This document shows positions 1 through 6,553 of a stretch of 10,184 nt of DNA, one piece after another (the stretch's first letter is position 1; each line of letters begins with the position of its first letter). The notes under the pieces are model-generated. The model did no database searches. It was not told the origin of the DNA and was given only the letters and a program-made list of their open reading frames with translations. The stretch covers positions 1 to 10,184 of the forward strand of contig JASKJZ010000057.1 of NCBI GenBank assembly GCA_030154385.1, written 5' to 3'. The position numbers and the translations under genes were made by a program. This DNA is from Clostridiales bacterium (GTDB taxonomy: Bacteria; Bacillota_A; Clostridia; Lachnospirales; Lachnospiraceae).

Positions 1-468
1 CTGAATCGAGATGATATCGATATCATGCTAGAGGTAAAGGATAAGAACCTATCCGCTATAAAAGCGATTAACCTCACAAGAGAGGATTTAAAGATTAAAT
101 ATCTGGAGGAAGAATGGAGCCGTTATAAGTATCTCGTATTAGAACATTCAAAACCTTCTTATGATAAAATTCGAAGTCTCCTAAAGGAAAAGAGGGAATA
201 TCCCGTACTCGCTTTTTATGATATCCTTGAGCGAGCGTTGCAAATGGAAGGAAAGCCTGGAGATGCTGAAAATGCTGCCAAACATGTATGGGGATATTTT
301 AAGGACAAAGCAAGTTTGGATGAAAAAAAGCAATTGGAACGTCGTATCAAACAATTTCGTGAGGGAAGTGGTTCTCTTCTTTCGGTAAAACGGTATTTAT
401 GGAAGCTGACCTTAAAGTATAGAGAACCCTATTTGCTCTCTTCCTATTATTTTAATGAGGTGATGTAA
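1..468 (+). CDS. YbgA-family (DUF1722) protein, 5' end probably outside window
   Basis: The frame is open from base 1 to the TAA at 466-468. It contains a DUF1722 domain like E. coli YbgA: an EEWSRYKYLVLEHSKPSYDKIR segment (YbgA has HSRYKLVFLAHSQPEYRKL), then AKHVWGYFKD (YbgA: LMHVQGYFRP), a KKQLERRI..FREG helix, and a C-terminal LLSVKRYLWKLTLKY..PYLLSSYYF stretch. The molecular function of this family is not established; in enterobacteria the gene lies next to photolyase, and elsewhere the domain is often fused to DUF523. The first in-frame ATG at 25 would give 147 residues covering most of the domain, but it has no good Shine-Dalgarno sequence and the frame continues upstream, so the true start probably lies outside. 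No membrane segment or signal peptide is seen. The family call rests on remembered similarity. There is no terminator-like hairpin after the stop codon. Confidence 0.75.
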   Translation: MNRDDIDIMLEVKDKNLSAIKAINLTREDLKIKYLEEEWSRYKYLVLEHSKPSYDKIRSLLKEKREYPVLAFYDILERALQMEGKPGDAENAAKHVWGYFKDKASLDEKKQLERRIKQFREGSGSLLSVKRYLWKLTLKYREPYLLSSYYFNEVM

Positions 469-512
469 AGGGTCGAAATTCAAGAGTAATGGAAATGAGT
501 TGATAGATAATA

Positions 513-541
513 TTGCAGTCAAAGGAAAATAGTGCTAAAAT
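513..541 (+). promoter_or_regulatory. Putative sigma-A promoter of the NADH oxidase gene
   Basis: A TTGCAG -35 element (513-518) is followed after 17 bases by TAAAAT (536-541), with an extended -10 TG at 533-534. The nox start codon lies about 42 bases downstream. No inverted-repeat operator is obvious around it. Seen by eye only. Confidence 0.5.
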
Positions 542-583
542 AAAAAGGTGAAAACAACAAAATGAAAAAATTAGGAGGGACTT

Positions 584-1915
584 ATGAGTAAAATAGTAGT
601 GATTGGTGCAAACCATGCAGGTACAGCCGCTATTAATACAATTTTAGATAATTATTCTGGTAACGAAGTTACCGTGTTTGATGCAAATTCCAATATCAGT
701 TTTTTAGGCTGTGGTATGGCATTATGGATTGGAAAGCAGATTGCAGGACCAGAAGGACTTTTTTATTCCAATAAAGATATTTTAGAAAAAAAGGGTGCGA
801 AAATCTATATGGAGACACCTGTTTCGGACGTAGATTATGAAAATAAAATAGTCTATGCGAAGGGAAAGGATGGCACCGAGTATAAAGAAAGCTATGATAA
901 GCTTATCTTAGCGACAGGTTCTCTGCCAATAGTTCCAAAGCTTCCAGGAGGAGATCTAAAAAATATCCAGATGGTGAAGCTTTATCAAAACGCAGAGGAC
1001 GTCATTGAAAAATTAAAGGATGAAAGCATAAAGGATATTGTAGTGGTTGGCGCAGGTTATATTGGTGTCGAGTTAGCGGAAGCCTTTGTACGATGCGGAA
1101 AGTCCGTTACAATCATTGATATGGCAGACACCTGTCTTCCAAATTATTATGATAAAGAATTTACGCAAAAGATGGCAGACAATTTACAGGAGCATGGAGT
1201 TAAATTAGCATTTGGCCAATGCGTGAAGCAGTTTGAGGGTACCGACAAGGTTGAGCGTGTCGTAACGGATAAAGGCGAATACAAGGCGGATATGGTCATT
1301 CTGGCAATTGGATTTTGTCCAAATACCAAGCTTTCCAAGGAGCCAATGAAGCTATATAAGAATAAGGCTTACTTAGTGGATAAAACGCAGATGACCAGTA
1401 TACCAGATGTATATGCCATTGGAGATTGTGCTACGGTTTACGACAATGCTATCTCGGATGTTAATTACATTGCACTCGCAACGAATGCCGTTCGTTCTGG
1501 CATCATAGCAGCTCATAATGCATGTGGCACCAAGCTTGAGACAGTAGGCGTGCAAGGCTCGAATGCGATTAGTATCTGGGGACTTCATATGATATCGACT
1601 GGACTTACATTGGAAAAGGCTTTGGCACATGGATATCATGCGGTAGCTACGGATTATGAAGATTTACAAAAACCCGCGTTTATTGAGAAAAATAGCACCG
1701 TTAAAATCCGAATTGTGTATGACCAGGATACCCGAGTTGTTTTAGGAGCACAGTTAGCCTCGGATTATGATGTTTCAATGGCAATTCATATGTTCTCCTT
1801 AGCAATTGAAGAAAAGGTGACAATTGATAAATTAAAGTTACTGGATATTTTCTTCCTGCCACATTTTAATCAGCCATACAATTATATTACGATGGCAGCA
1901 TTAAAAGCAAAATGA
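584..1915 (+). CDS. nox: FAD-dependent NADH oxidase (water-forming Nox type)
   Basis: This 443-residue flavoprotein belongs to the pyridine nucleotide-disulfide oxidoreductase family with a single redox cysteine (NADH oxidase, NADH peroxidase, CoA-disulfide reductase). The FAD dinucleotide motif is [12 protein letters not shown] (5-16), with His11 matching the conserved active-site histidine. Cys43 in FLGCGMALW is the predicted sulfenate/redox cysteine. The NAD-binding GAGYIG lies at 156-161 and the FAD-contacting YAIGDC at 277-282. The C-terminal dimerisation domain ends with the family hallmark [13 protein letters not shown]. The FLxCGxALW context and length fit the water-forming Nox group, which reduces O2 to water with NADH in the cytoplasm. 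A peroxidase, or NADH:rubredoxin reductase activity given the neighbour, cannot be excluded. The start is fixed by AGGAGG at 573-578, five bases before ATG. The gene stands 115 bases after the YbgA-family gene and 103 before rubredoxin. Confidence 0.88.
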   Translation: MSKIVVIGANHAGTAAINTILDNYSGNEVTVFDANSNISFLGCGMALWIGKQIAGPEGLFYSNKDILEKKGAKIYMETPVSDVDYENKIVYAKGKDGTEYKESYDKLILATGSLPIVPKLPGGDLKNIQMVKLYQNAEDVIEKLKDESIKDIVVVGAGYIGVELAEAFVRCGKSVTIIDMADTCLPNYYDKEFTQKMADNLQEHGVKLAFGQCVKQFEGTDKVERVVTDKGEYKADMVILAIGFCPNTKLSKEPMKLYKNKAYLVDKTQMTSIPDVYAIGDCATVYDNAISDVNYIALATNAVRSGIIAAHNACGTKLETVGVQGSNAISIWGLHMISTGLTLEKALAHGYHAVATDYEDLQKPAFIEKNSTVKIRIVYDQDTRVVLGAQLASDYDVSMAIHMFSLAIEEKVTIDKLKLLDIFFLPHFNQPYNYITMAALKAK

Positions 1916-1963
1916 GTTTAAAATTTTCAGTTTATAAAATAAAAAAATATTTATGTTCTTCTA

Positions 1964-1992
1964 TTGAAAAGGTAAATGGAAAATGTTAGAAT
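1964..1992 (+). promoter_or_regulatory. Strong putative promoter of rubredoxin
   Basis: TTGAAA (1964-1969), a 17-base spacer and TAGAAT (1987-1992) with an extended -10 TG at 1984-1985 make a near-consensus sigma-A promoter. It starts about 50 bases after the nox stop codon. Rubredoxin can therefore be transcribed independently, in addition to any read-through from nox, since no terminator separates the two genes. Confidence 0.65.
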
Positions 1993-2018
1993 AAATAAAA
2001 AATAAAAGGAGGATTTTT

Positions 2019-2174
2019 ATGAAAAAGTACGAATGTCCTTGTGGATATGTTTATGATCCAGAGCTGGGAGATCCAGACAATGGAGTTGCACCAGGAACAC
2101 CATGGGAAGAAGTACCAGAAGATTGGACATGCCCAACTTGTGGACTTGATAAAGATTCTTTCTATGAAATTTAG
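2019..2174 (+). CDS. Rubredoxin with a C-x-C first metal knuckle
   Basis: A 51-residue protein with the full rubredoxin layout: [14 protein letters not shown] at the N-terminus, [20 protein letters not shown] in the middle and CPTCG at 38-42. Rubredoxin is a small cytoplasmic one-electron carrier with a single iron held by four cysteines; in anaerobes it feeds oxygen-, peroxide- or superoxide-reducing enzymes. The second knuckle is the usual C-x2-C-G (Cys38, Cys41). The first is C6-P7-C8-G9, one residue shorter than the usual C-x2-C-G-Y. The codons read tgt cct tgt gga tat, and the frame is intact on both sides, so this is not a frameshift. Length is normal for the family. AGGAGG at 2007-2012 sets the ATG start. 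The gene follows nox and is closed by a strong terminator, which suggests a shared redox-stress role. It is too short for default ORF length cut-offs. Confidence 0.93.
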   Translation: MKKYECPCGYVYDPELGDPDNGVAPGTPWEEVPEDWTCPTCGLDKDSFYEI

Positions 2175-2224
2175 TAATATGTATTTTTATCTTTCTTGCC
2201 GATTATAACGATATATATGAAAGA

Positions 2225-2255
2225 AAAGCCATTAGGAAAACCTAGTGGCTTTTTG
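2225..2255 (+). terminator. Rho-independent terminator after rubredoxin
   Basis: AAGCCATTAGG (2227-2237) pairs with CCTAGTGGCTT (2242-2252) around an AAAA loop, with one T-G wobble in an 11-bp stem. A run of T residues follows immediately (2251-2255), and A residues upstream extend the pairing. It closes the nox-rubredoxin block about 50 bases after the rubredoxin stop. Confidence 0.9.
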
Positions 2256-2326
2256 TATGTAAAACACAAAAAATCTTTCACACGCGGAATGATACGTACA
2301 AAAATAAAAAAATCATAAACTTATTC

Positions 2327-2355
2327 TTGAATTTAGGCGATTAACGTGATATACT
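2327..2355 (+). promoter_or_regulatory. Promoter of the liv operon
   Basis: TTGAAT (2327-2332), a 17-base spacer and TATACT (2350-2355), with an extended -10 TG at 2347-2348. Transcription would start near 2362, leaving a leader of about 50 bases before the binding-protein ATG. The stretch 2256-2326 between the preceding terminator and this promoter is AT-rich with no gene or further clear signal. Confidence 0.75.
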
Positions 2356-2365
2356 GTTGAAATAT

Positions 2366-2393
2366 CAAAGACAAGTGTCTTTGCCATAAAGAC
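2366..2393 (+). repeat. Inverted repeat with alternative partner in liv leader
   Basis: CAAAGACA (2366-2373) and TGTCTTTG (2376-2383) form a perfect 8-bp palindrome arm pair separated by AG, just downstream of the predicted transcription start. A second copy of AAAGAC at 2388-2393 can pair instead with GTCTTT (2377-2382) around a 5-base loop. The element could be a DNA operator at the start site or a 5' mRNA hairpin. Neither fold covers the ribosome binding site at 2397-2402. Confidence 0.55.
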
Positions 2394-2412
2394 GCCAGGA
2401 GGAGAGAAGTAT

Positions 2413-3585
2413 ATGAAAAAGAAGTTGATTGCTGGGCTATTATGCTTAAGCCTTGTTGCTAGTGTCTTATCAGGATGTGGCAGCAAAGCAAAAGAAGAAG
2501 GAAATGTAATTAAGGTAGGAGTATTTGAACCACTTACAGGAGAAAATGGTGGTGGAGGTTTTCAGGAGGTACTTGGTATGCGTTATGCCAATCAAGTCTA
2601 TCCAACAGTGGATATTGATGGTGTTACATATACAATCGAATTAGTGGAGGTTGATAACAAGAGTGACAAGACCGAAGCGGTTAGTGCAGCACAAAGCTTA
2701 ATTAGCTCAGGTGTAAAAGTCGTGCTTGGTTCTTATGGATCTGGGGTATCCATAGCAGCAGGTGAGTTTTTCAAGGATGCAGGAATACCAGCAATTGGCG
2801 CTTCTTGTACCAATCCTCAGGTTACCTTAGATAATGATTTTTATTTCCGCGTTTGCTTCCTTGATCCGTTCCAGGGAACCGTTATGGCAAACTATGCATT
2901 TCAGGAAAATGCAAAGACAGCGGCCGTTATTACACAGCTTGGTGATGATTATTCCTCTGGACTTGGAAGCTATTTTGTAACTGCTTTTAAAGAACTTGCA
3001 GGAGATGGAGCCATCGTAAGTGAAGAACAGTTCCAGACCAACCAAACAGACTTTAAAGCAATTTTAACCAATGTAAAAGCTAAAAATCCAGATGTACTGT
3101 TCGCACCATCTTCCATTGCGACAGCACCACTCATTATCAAGCAGGCGCGTGAGCTTGGCATTACTTGTCCAATCATGGCAGGGGATACATGGGAAAATTC
3201 AACCATTATTGAAAATGCTGGAGAATCCGCAGAGGGCATCGTATTATCTACTTTCTTTGATGATGCAGAGCCAGCAACGGAGGAAGCAAAGTCCTTTGTA
3301 ACCGGATTCAAGGATTACTTAAAGGCAAATGATCAGTCCGAAATCATCCCAGCGGTATCTGCTCTTGGATATGATGCCTATTTAATAGCACTTCAGGCTA
3401 TTAAGGATGCAGGCTCGACTGATCCAAAGGCGATTCGCGATGCACTTGCAAAAGCACAAATTGATGGAGTAACGGGTTCCATTTCCTTTGATGAAAATGG
3501 AGATGCAAAGAAGGACATGGCATTTATCAAGACAGTAGAAAATGGTGAATTCAAATTCTTAAAGACCGTAAGCGTTGCAAAATAA
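2413..3585 (+). CDS. livJ: Branched-chain amino acid ABC transporter, substrate-binding lipoprotein
   Basis: A 390-residue extracellular receptor of the LivJ/BraC type (Peripla_BP_6 fold) that captures the amino acid and delivers it to the LivHM permease. The N-terminus is a lipoprotein signal: MKKK, a hydrophobic core, then the lipobox LSGC with lipidated Cys22, so it is anchored to the outer face of the membrane. The mature part starts with a GNVIKVGVFEPLTGENGGGG strand/loop typical of the family, followed by the AAQSLISSGVKVVLGSYGSG and AGIPAIGASCTNP motifs of the first lobe. AGGAGG at 2397-2402 precedes the ATG by ten bases. It is the first gene of the operon and is followed by all four other Liv components. 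Substrate is inferred from family: leucine, isoleucine and valine are likely, but related proteins bind other amino acids, amides or urea, so the exact ligand is uncertain. Confidence 0.9.
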   Translation: MKKKLIAGLLCLSLVASVLSGCGSKAKEEGNVIKVGVFEPLTGENGGGGFQEVLGMRYANQVYPTVDIDGVTYTIELVEVDNKSDKTEAVSAAQSLISSGVKVVLGSYGSGVSIAAGEFFKDAGIPAIGASCTNPQVTLDNDFYFRVCFLDPFQGTVMANYAFQENAKTAAVITQLGDDYSSGLGSYFVTAFKELAGDGAIVSEEQFQTNQTDFKAILTNVKAKNPDVLFAPSSIATAPLIIKQARELGITCPIMAGDTWENSTIIENAGESAEGIVLSTFFDDAEPATEEAKSFVTGFKDYLKANDQSEIIPAVSALGYDAYLIALQAIKDAGSTDPKAIRDALAKAQIDGVTGSISFDENGDAKKDMAFIKTVENGEFKFLKTVSVAK

Positions 3586-3601
3586 ACTGGTATACATGCA
3601 G

Positions 3602-3630
3602 AGGTTGCCTGATCATATCAGGCAGCCTTT
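3602..3630 (+). terminator. Intercistronic hairpin, possible weak terminator or mRNA stabiliser
   Basis: AGGTTGCCTGAT (3602-3613) pairs with ATCAGGCAGCCT (3617-3628) over 12 bp with one T-G wobble and a CAT loop. Only a short T stretch follows (TTT then CC), so termination is probably partial. It starts 17 bases after the livJ stop. Such a structure commonly lets the binding protein be made in excess over the permease by partial termination or by protecting the 3' end of the livJ message; that role is inferred here. Confidence 0.65.
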
Positions 3631-3635
3631 CCTAG

Positions 3636-3670
3636 TGTGACAACTGGTCTCAAAGTGACGAACCGTCACA
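3636..3670 (+). repeat. Second small stem-loop in livJ-livH spacer
   Basis: GTGACG (3655-3660) and CGTCAC (3664-3669) form a perfect 6-bp stem with an AAC loop. TGTGAC at 3636-3641 can compete for the 3' arm by pairing with GTCACA (3665-3670). The livH ribosome binding site (GGAGG, 3693-3697) lies about 24 bases downstream and is not covered. Function is unknown. Confidence 0.4.
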
Positions 3671-3704
3671 TGAAATTATTGAAATGTTTTTTGGAGGATA
3701 ACCC

Positions 3705-4586
3705 ATGACTTTATCAACATTATTACAGCATATGCTGACGGGGATTTCCCTTGGTGGAGCTTATGCACTGATTGCAATTGGATATACCATGGTATATGGT
3801 ATTCTACGCCTGATTAATTTTGCGCATGGCGATATTTTTATGATGGCTGGCTATTTTATGATTTTTTCTATGGCAATATTGCCATGGTGGGTTTCGATTA
3901 TTATTGTATGCGCACTTACGGTTCTATTAGGTGTTGTGATTGAACGTGCAGCCTATAAACCGCTCCGATCTGCTCCGCGTATGTCCATTATGATATCTGC
4001 AATCGGTGTTTCTTATCTGATTCAGAACCTGGCAACCTATATTTTTACAGCACTTCCAAGACCTTACCCAGAAATTCCGTTCTTAAAAAAGGTATTGCAC
4101 ATTGGAAGTTTATCCTCATCAAGAGTTACCTTTATTACTCCAGTTCTTACCATTTTATTGGTAATTGGACTTATGTTTTTAATTAACCATACAAAAATTG
4201 GTATGGCGATGCGAGCCGTATCAAAAGATTTTGAAACAGCACAGTTAATGGGAATTAAGATTAATAATACCATTAGTACAACATTTGTGATTGGTTCTCT
4301 TTTAGCAGCGATTGGTTCAATTTTATATTTCACCGATCGTATGTCCGTAACACCGTTTAGTGGAACCTTGCCAGGTCTTAAATGCTTTATTGCTGCGGTT
4401 CTTGGGGGGATTGGAAGTATACCGGGAGCTGTTGTTGGAGGATTTATTATCGGCATTTGTGAGACTCTTTTAGTAGCATTTGGTTATTCGACTTACAGTG
4501 ATGCGTTTACCTTTATTTTGCTAATTGTGATTCTTTTATTCCGTCCGACCGGATTGTTTGGCGAAAAGATGATAGACAAGGTATAG
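3705..4586 (+). CDS. livH: Branched-chain amino acid ABC transporter permease LivH
   Basis: A 293-residue integral membrane protein, usual length for LivH. Multiple hydrophobic segments run through it, about eight. The N-terminal LivH signature is clear: GGAYALIAIGYTMVYGILRLINFAHGDI (17-44). The ATPase-coupling region is the MAMRAVSKDFETAQLMGIKIN stretch, equivalent to the LivH EAA-type loop, followed by FIAAVLGGIGSIPGAVVGGFIIG. It forms the heteromeric channel with LivM and is driven by LivG and LivF. GGAGG at 3693-3697 supports ATG 3705. It is separated from livJ by a 119-base spacer with two hairpins and from livM by 13 bases, so it is probably translated from the same message as the downstream genes. 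Confidence 0.93.
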   Translation: MTLSTLLQHMLTGISLGGAYALIAIGYTMVYGILRLINFAHGDIFMMAGYFMIFSMAILPWWVSIIIVCALTVLLGVVIERAAYKPLRSAPRMSIMISAIGVSYLIQNLATYIFTALPRPYPEIPFLKKVLHIGSLSSSRVTFITPVLTILLVIGLMFLINHTKIGMAMRAVSKDFETAQLMGIKINNTISTTFVIGSLLAAIGSILYFTDRMSVTPFSGTLPGLKCFIAAVLGGIGSIPGAVVGGFIIGICETLLVAFGYSTYSDAFTFILLIVILLFRPTGLFGEKMIDKV

Positions 4587-4599
4587 GGGGGAGTAAAAA

Positions 4600-5712
4600 A
4601 TGAAAAGATCAAAACAATTATTATTGTCAGCGATTTCTTTGGCGATTATTTTGGTGTTTCTTATGTTTTTAGAGGCAAATAAATTTAAGTATGGCATGGC
4701 TTACACGGTATTAGAAAAAGGAATGATACTTGCAGTCGTAGCGGTTTCTATGAATTTGGTAACGGGTTTTACGGGACTTTTTTCACTGGGGCAGGCTGGA
4801 TTTATGGCAATTGGTGCCTATGTTACGTCGATTCTTCTGATTCCTTCGGAAAGTATGGAGGAAGTTTATTATATTAGTGGTGTAAATGAATCTATTATGA
4901 GTGTGAAGCGCTGGTTGGAATCGGGTCCCGCCTTTGTAGAGCATTTATTACCTTATATCTCTCTGATTATTGGCGGCTTGGTAGCGGCTGCTTTTGCAGC
5001 TTTGATTGGATATCCAGTGCTTCGCTTAAAGAGCGATTATCTTGCCATTGCAACATTGGGATTTTCGGAAATCATGCGTGCGATTATTTCCAGTCCCCAG
5101 ATGGATCGTGTGACCAATGGTTCATACGGTCTGAAAAAGATACCTGGATTTTATACCATTGTAGAGCCCTTTATGATAATGGTTGTTTGTATTGCTTTGA
5201 TGGTACTATTACTTCGAAGCACCTATGGACGCGCATTTCGTGCCATTCGAGAAGATGAAGTGGCAGCAGAAGCAATGGGAATTAATTTGGCAAAGCATAA
5301 GCAAATGTCATTTATCATCGGCTCCTTTTTCTCTGCTATTAGCGGTGGTATGTTAGCAATCTTTATGCGCTCCATTGATTCGAAAACCTTTAGTGTTGCA
5401 CTGACCTATGATATCTTATTAATTGTGGTCATTGGTGGTATTGGTAGTGTAACCGGAAGTGTCTTGGCAGCGATATTAGTTACCATGAGCAAGGAGTGGT
5501 GGCTCCGTTTCTTTGATAATCCATTATTTATCGGTGGTGTTCAAATCCCTCTTTTCCGTACAGGTTTTCGTATGGTCATTTTCTCTGTTATCCTTTTACT
5601 AATTGTACTATTTTACCAGCGAGGGATTATGGGGAAAAATGAATTTTCCTGGGCTGGCCTTGAGCGAAGGCTTAAAAAGCTTGTAAAAAAAGGGGGTGCA
5701 AAAAATGCCTAA
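4600..5712 (+). CDS. livM: Branched-chain amino acid ABC transporter permease LivM
   Basis: The second permease subunit, 370 residues, pairing with LivH in the cytoplasmic membrane. LivM hallmarks are MNLVTGFTGLFSLGQAGFMAIGAYV (51-75), KSDYLAIATLGFSEIMR (144-160), the coupling-loop motif RAIREDEVAAEAMGIN (214-229) and GGIGSVTGSVLAA (279-291). A hydrophilic stretch at about 82-118, between two membrane segments, is longer than I expect for compact LivM proteins and is predicted to be outside the cell. The C-terminal tail is basic and cytoplasmic (RRLKKLVKKGG). A purine-rich GGGGGGAG Shine-Dalgarno sequence lies just upstream of the ATG. The last bases overlap the start of livG by 8 bases (5705-5712), which suggests translational coupling. 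Confidence 0.92.
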   Translation: MKRSKQLLLSAISLAIILVFLMFLEANKFKYGMAYTVLEKGMILAVVAVSMNLVTGFTGLFSLGQAGFMAIGAYVTSILLIPSESMEEVYYISGVNESIMSVKRWLESGPAFVEHLLPYISLIIGGLVAAAFAALIGYPVLRLKSDYLAIATLGFSEIMRAIISSPQMDRVTNGSYGLKKIPGFYTIVEPFMIMVVCIALMVLLLRSTYGRAFRAIREDEVAAEAMGINLAKHKQMSFIIGSFFSAISGGMLAIFMRSIDSKTFSVALTYDILLIVVIGGIGSVTGSVLAAILVTMSKEWWLRFFDNPLFIGGVQIPLFRTGFRMVIFSVILLLIVLFYQRGIMGKNEFSWAGLERRLKKLVKKGGAKNA

Positions 5713-6553
5713 CCAGATTTTAAGCGTGAAAGACATAACGATGCAGTTTGGAGGCGTTGTCGCAGTCAATAACCTTTCTTTGGAAGTACATCAAAATGAA
5801 ATAGTATCTTTAATTGGACCAAACGGTGCAGGAAAGACAACTGCTTTTAATGTTATTACAGGCGTATACGCTCCTACAAACGGTGCAATTTACTTTAAAG
5901 ATAAAATGATAACCAGTAATTTTCCGAAGGGAAATATGAAGAAGCTGTATGCTGGAGAAAATAATGGGAAGTATACGGCTACAATTCGTAAGACGCCAGA
6001 CCAGATTACCAAACTTGGAGTGGCACGTACATTTCAAAATATCCGTCTGTTTAAAGAGCTTACAGCATTTGAAAATGTATTAATTGCAAAGCATATGCTC
6101 TATAAATCGAACTTTATGTCTGCGACCTTAGGGCTCAATCACAAGGAAGATAAGTTTATGAAGGAAGAAACCATGAAGCTTTTGGATATTCTGGGGCTGA
6201 CTGGGGTCAAGGATGAAATCGCAAGTTCCCTGCCTTACGGGCAGCAAAGACACTTAGAAATCGCGCGTGCACTTGCGACCAATCCAAAACTTCTTCTTTT
6301 GGATGAGCCAGCAGCAGGTATGAATCCACAGGAAACCGATGAGCTGACAGCCTTCATCTACGATGTACGTAAGAAGTTTGATCTGACTGTGTTTATGATT
6401 GAGCATCATATGGATTTGGTCATGGATATCTCGGATCGCATTTACGTGCTGGACTTTGGAAAACTGATTGCTTCCGGGACTCCTGAGGAAATCCAAAACA
6501 ATGAACGTGTAATTGAAGCATATTTGGGGGTACAAGAAGATGGAGAAGAATAA
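5705..6553 (+). CDS. livG: Branched-chain amino acid ABC transporter ATPase LivG
   Basis: A 282-residue cytoplasmic ATPase of the LivG type that hydrolyses ATP to power LivHM. Walker A is GPNGAGKTT (38-46), the Q-loop is Gln111 in ARTFQNIRLF, and the signature is LPYGQQRHLEIARAL (from 176, LPYGQ in place of LSGGQ, a form seen in this subfamily). Walker B is LLLLDEP (196-202) and the H-loop is His234 in MIEHHM. Residues about 68-97 hold an extra lysine- and asparagine-rich loop between the first beta region and the ARTFQ motif, where many LivG proteins have a short linker. I chose ATG 5705, eight bases after an AGGGGG site, over the upstream in-frame GTG at 5696, which would sit inside that site. 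It overlaps livM by 8 bases and livF by 14. Confidence 0.93.
   Translation: MPNQILSVKDITMQFGGVVAVNNLSLEVHQNEIVSLIGPNGAGKTTAFNVITGVYAPTNGAIYFKDKMITSNFPKGNMKKLYAGENNGKYTATIRKTPDQITKLGVARTFQNIRLFKELTAFENVLIAKHMLYKSNFMSATLGLNHKEDKFMKEETMKLLDILGLTGVKDEIASSLPYGQQRHLEIARALATNPKLLLLDEPAAGMNPQETDELTAFIYDVRKKFDLTVFMIEHHMDLVMDISDRIYVLDFGKLIASGTPEEIQNNERVIEAYLGVQEDGEE

Noticed and set aside
1147..1639. Antisense open frames inside nox, and similar ones inside livJ, livH, livG, livF and trpE
   Set aside because: Each is a shadow of a well-supported + strand gene, with no Shine-Dalgarno sequence or recognisable protein motif.
584..1915. CoA-disulfide reductase as the identity of the flavoprotein
   Set aside because: The FLGCGMALW cysteine context, length near 443 and [10 protein letters not shown] ending fit the NADH oxidase branch better, although the activity cannot be settled from sequence alone.
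1922..1936. CodY-box-like AATTTTCAG followed by TTTATA after nox
   Set aside because: Only the left half resembles the AATTTTCWGAAAATT consensus, and AT-rich spacers produce such half matches often; no clear copy lies at the liv promoter, where CodY control would be expected.
5696..5704. GTG at 5696 as the livG start
   Set aside because: It lies within the AGGGGG ribosome binding site itself; ATG 5705 has proper spacing and gives the usual LivG N-terminus.
6513..6539. TTG at 6513 as the livF start
   Set aside because: It would add nine residues unlike any LivF N-terminus and has no ribosome binding site; ATG 6540 fits the family.
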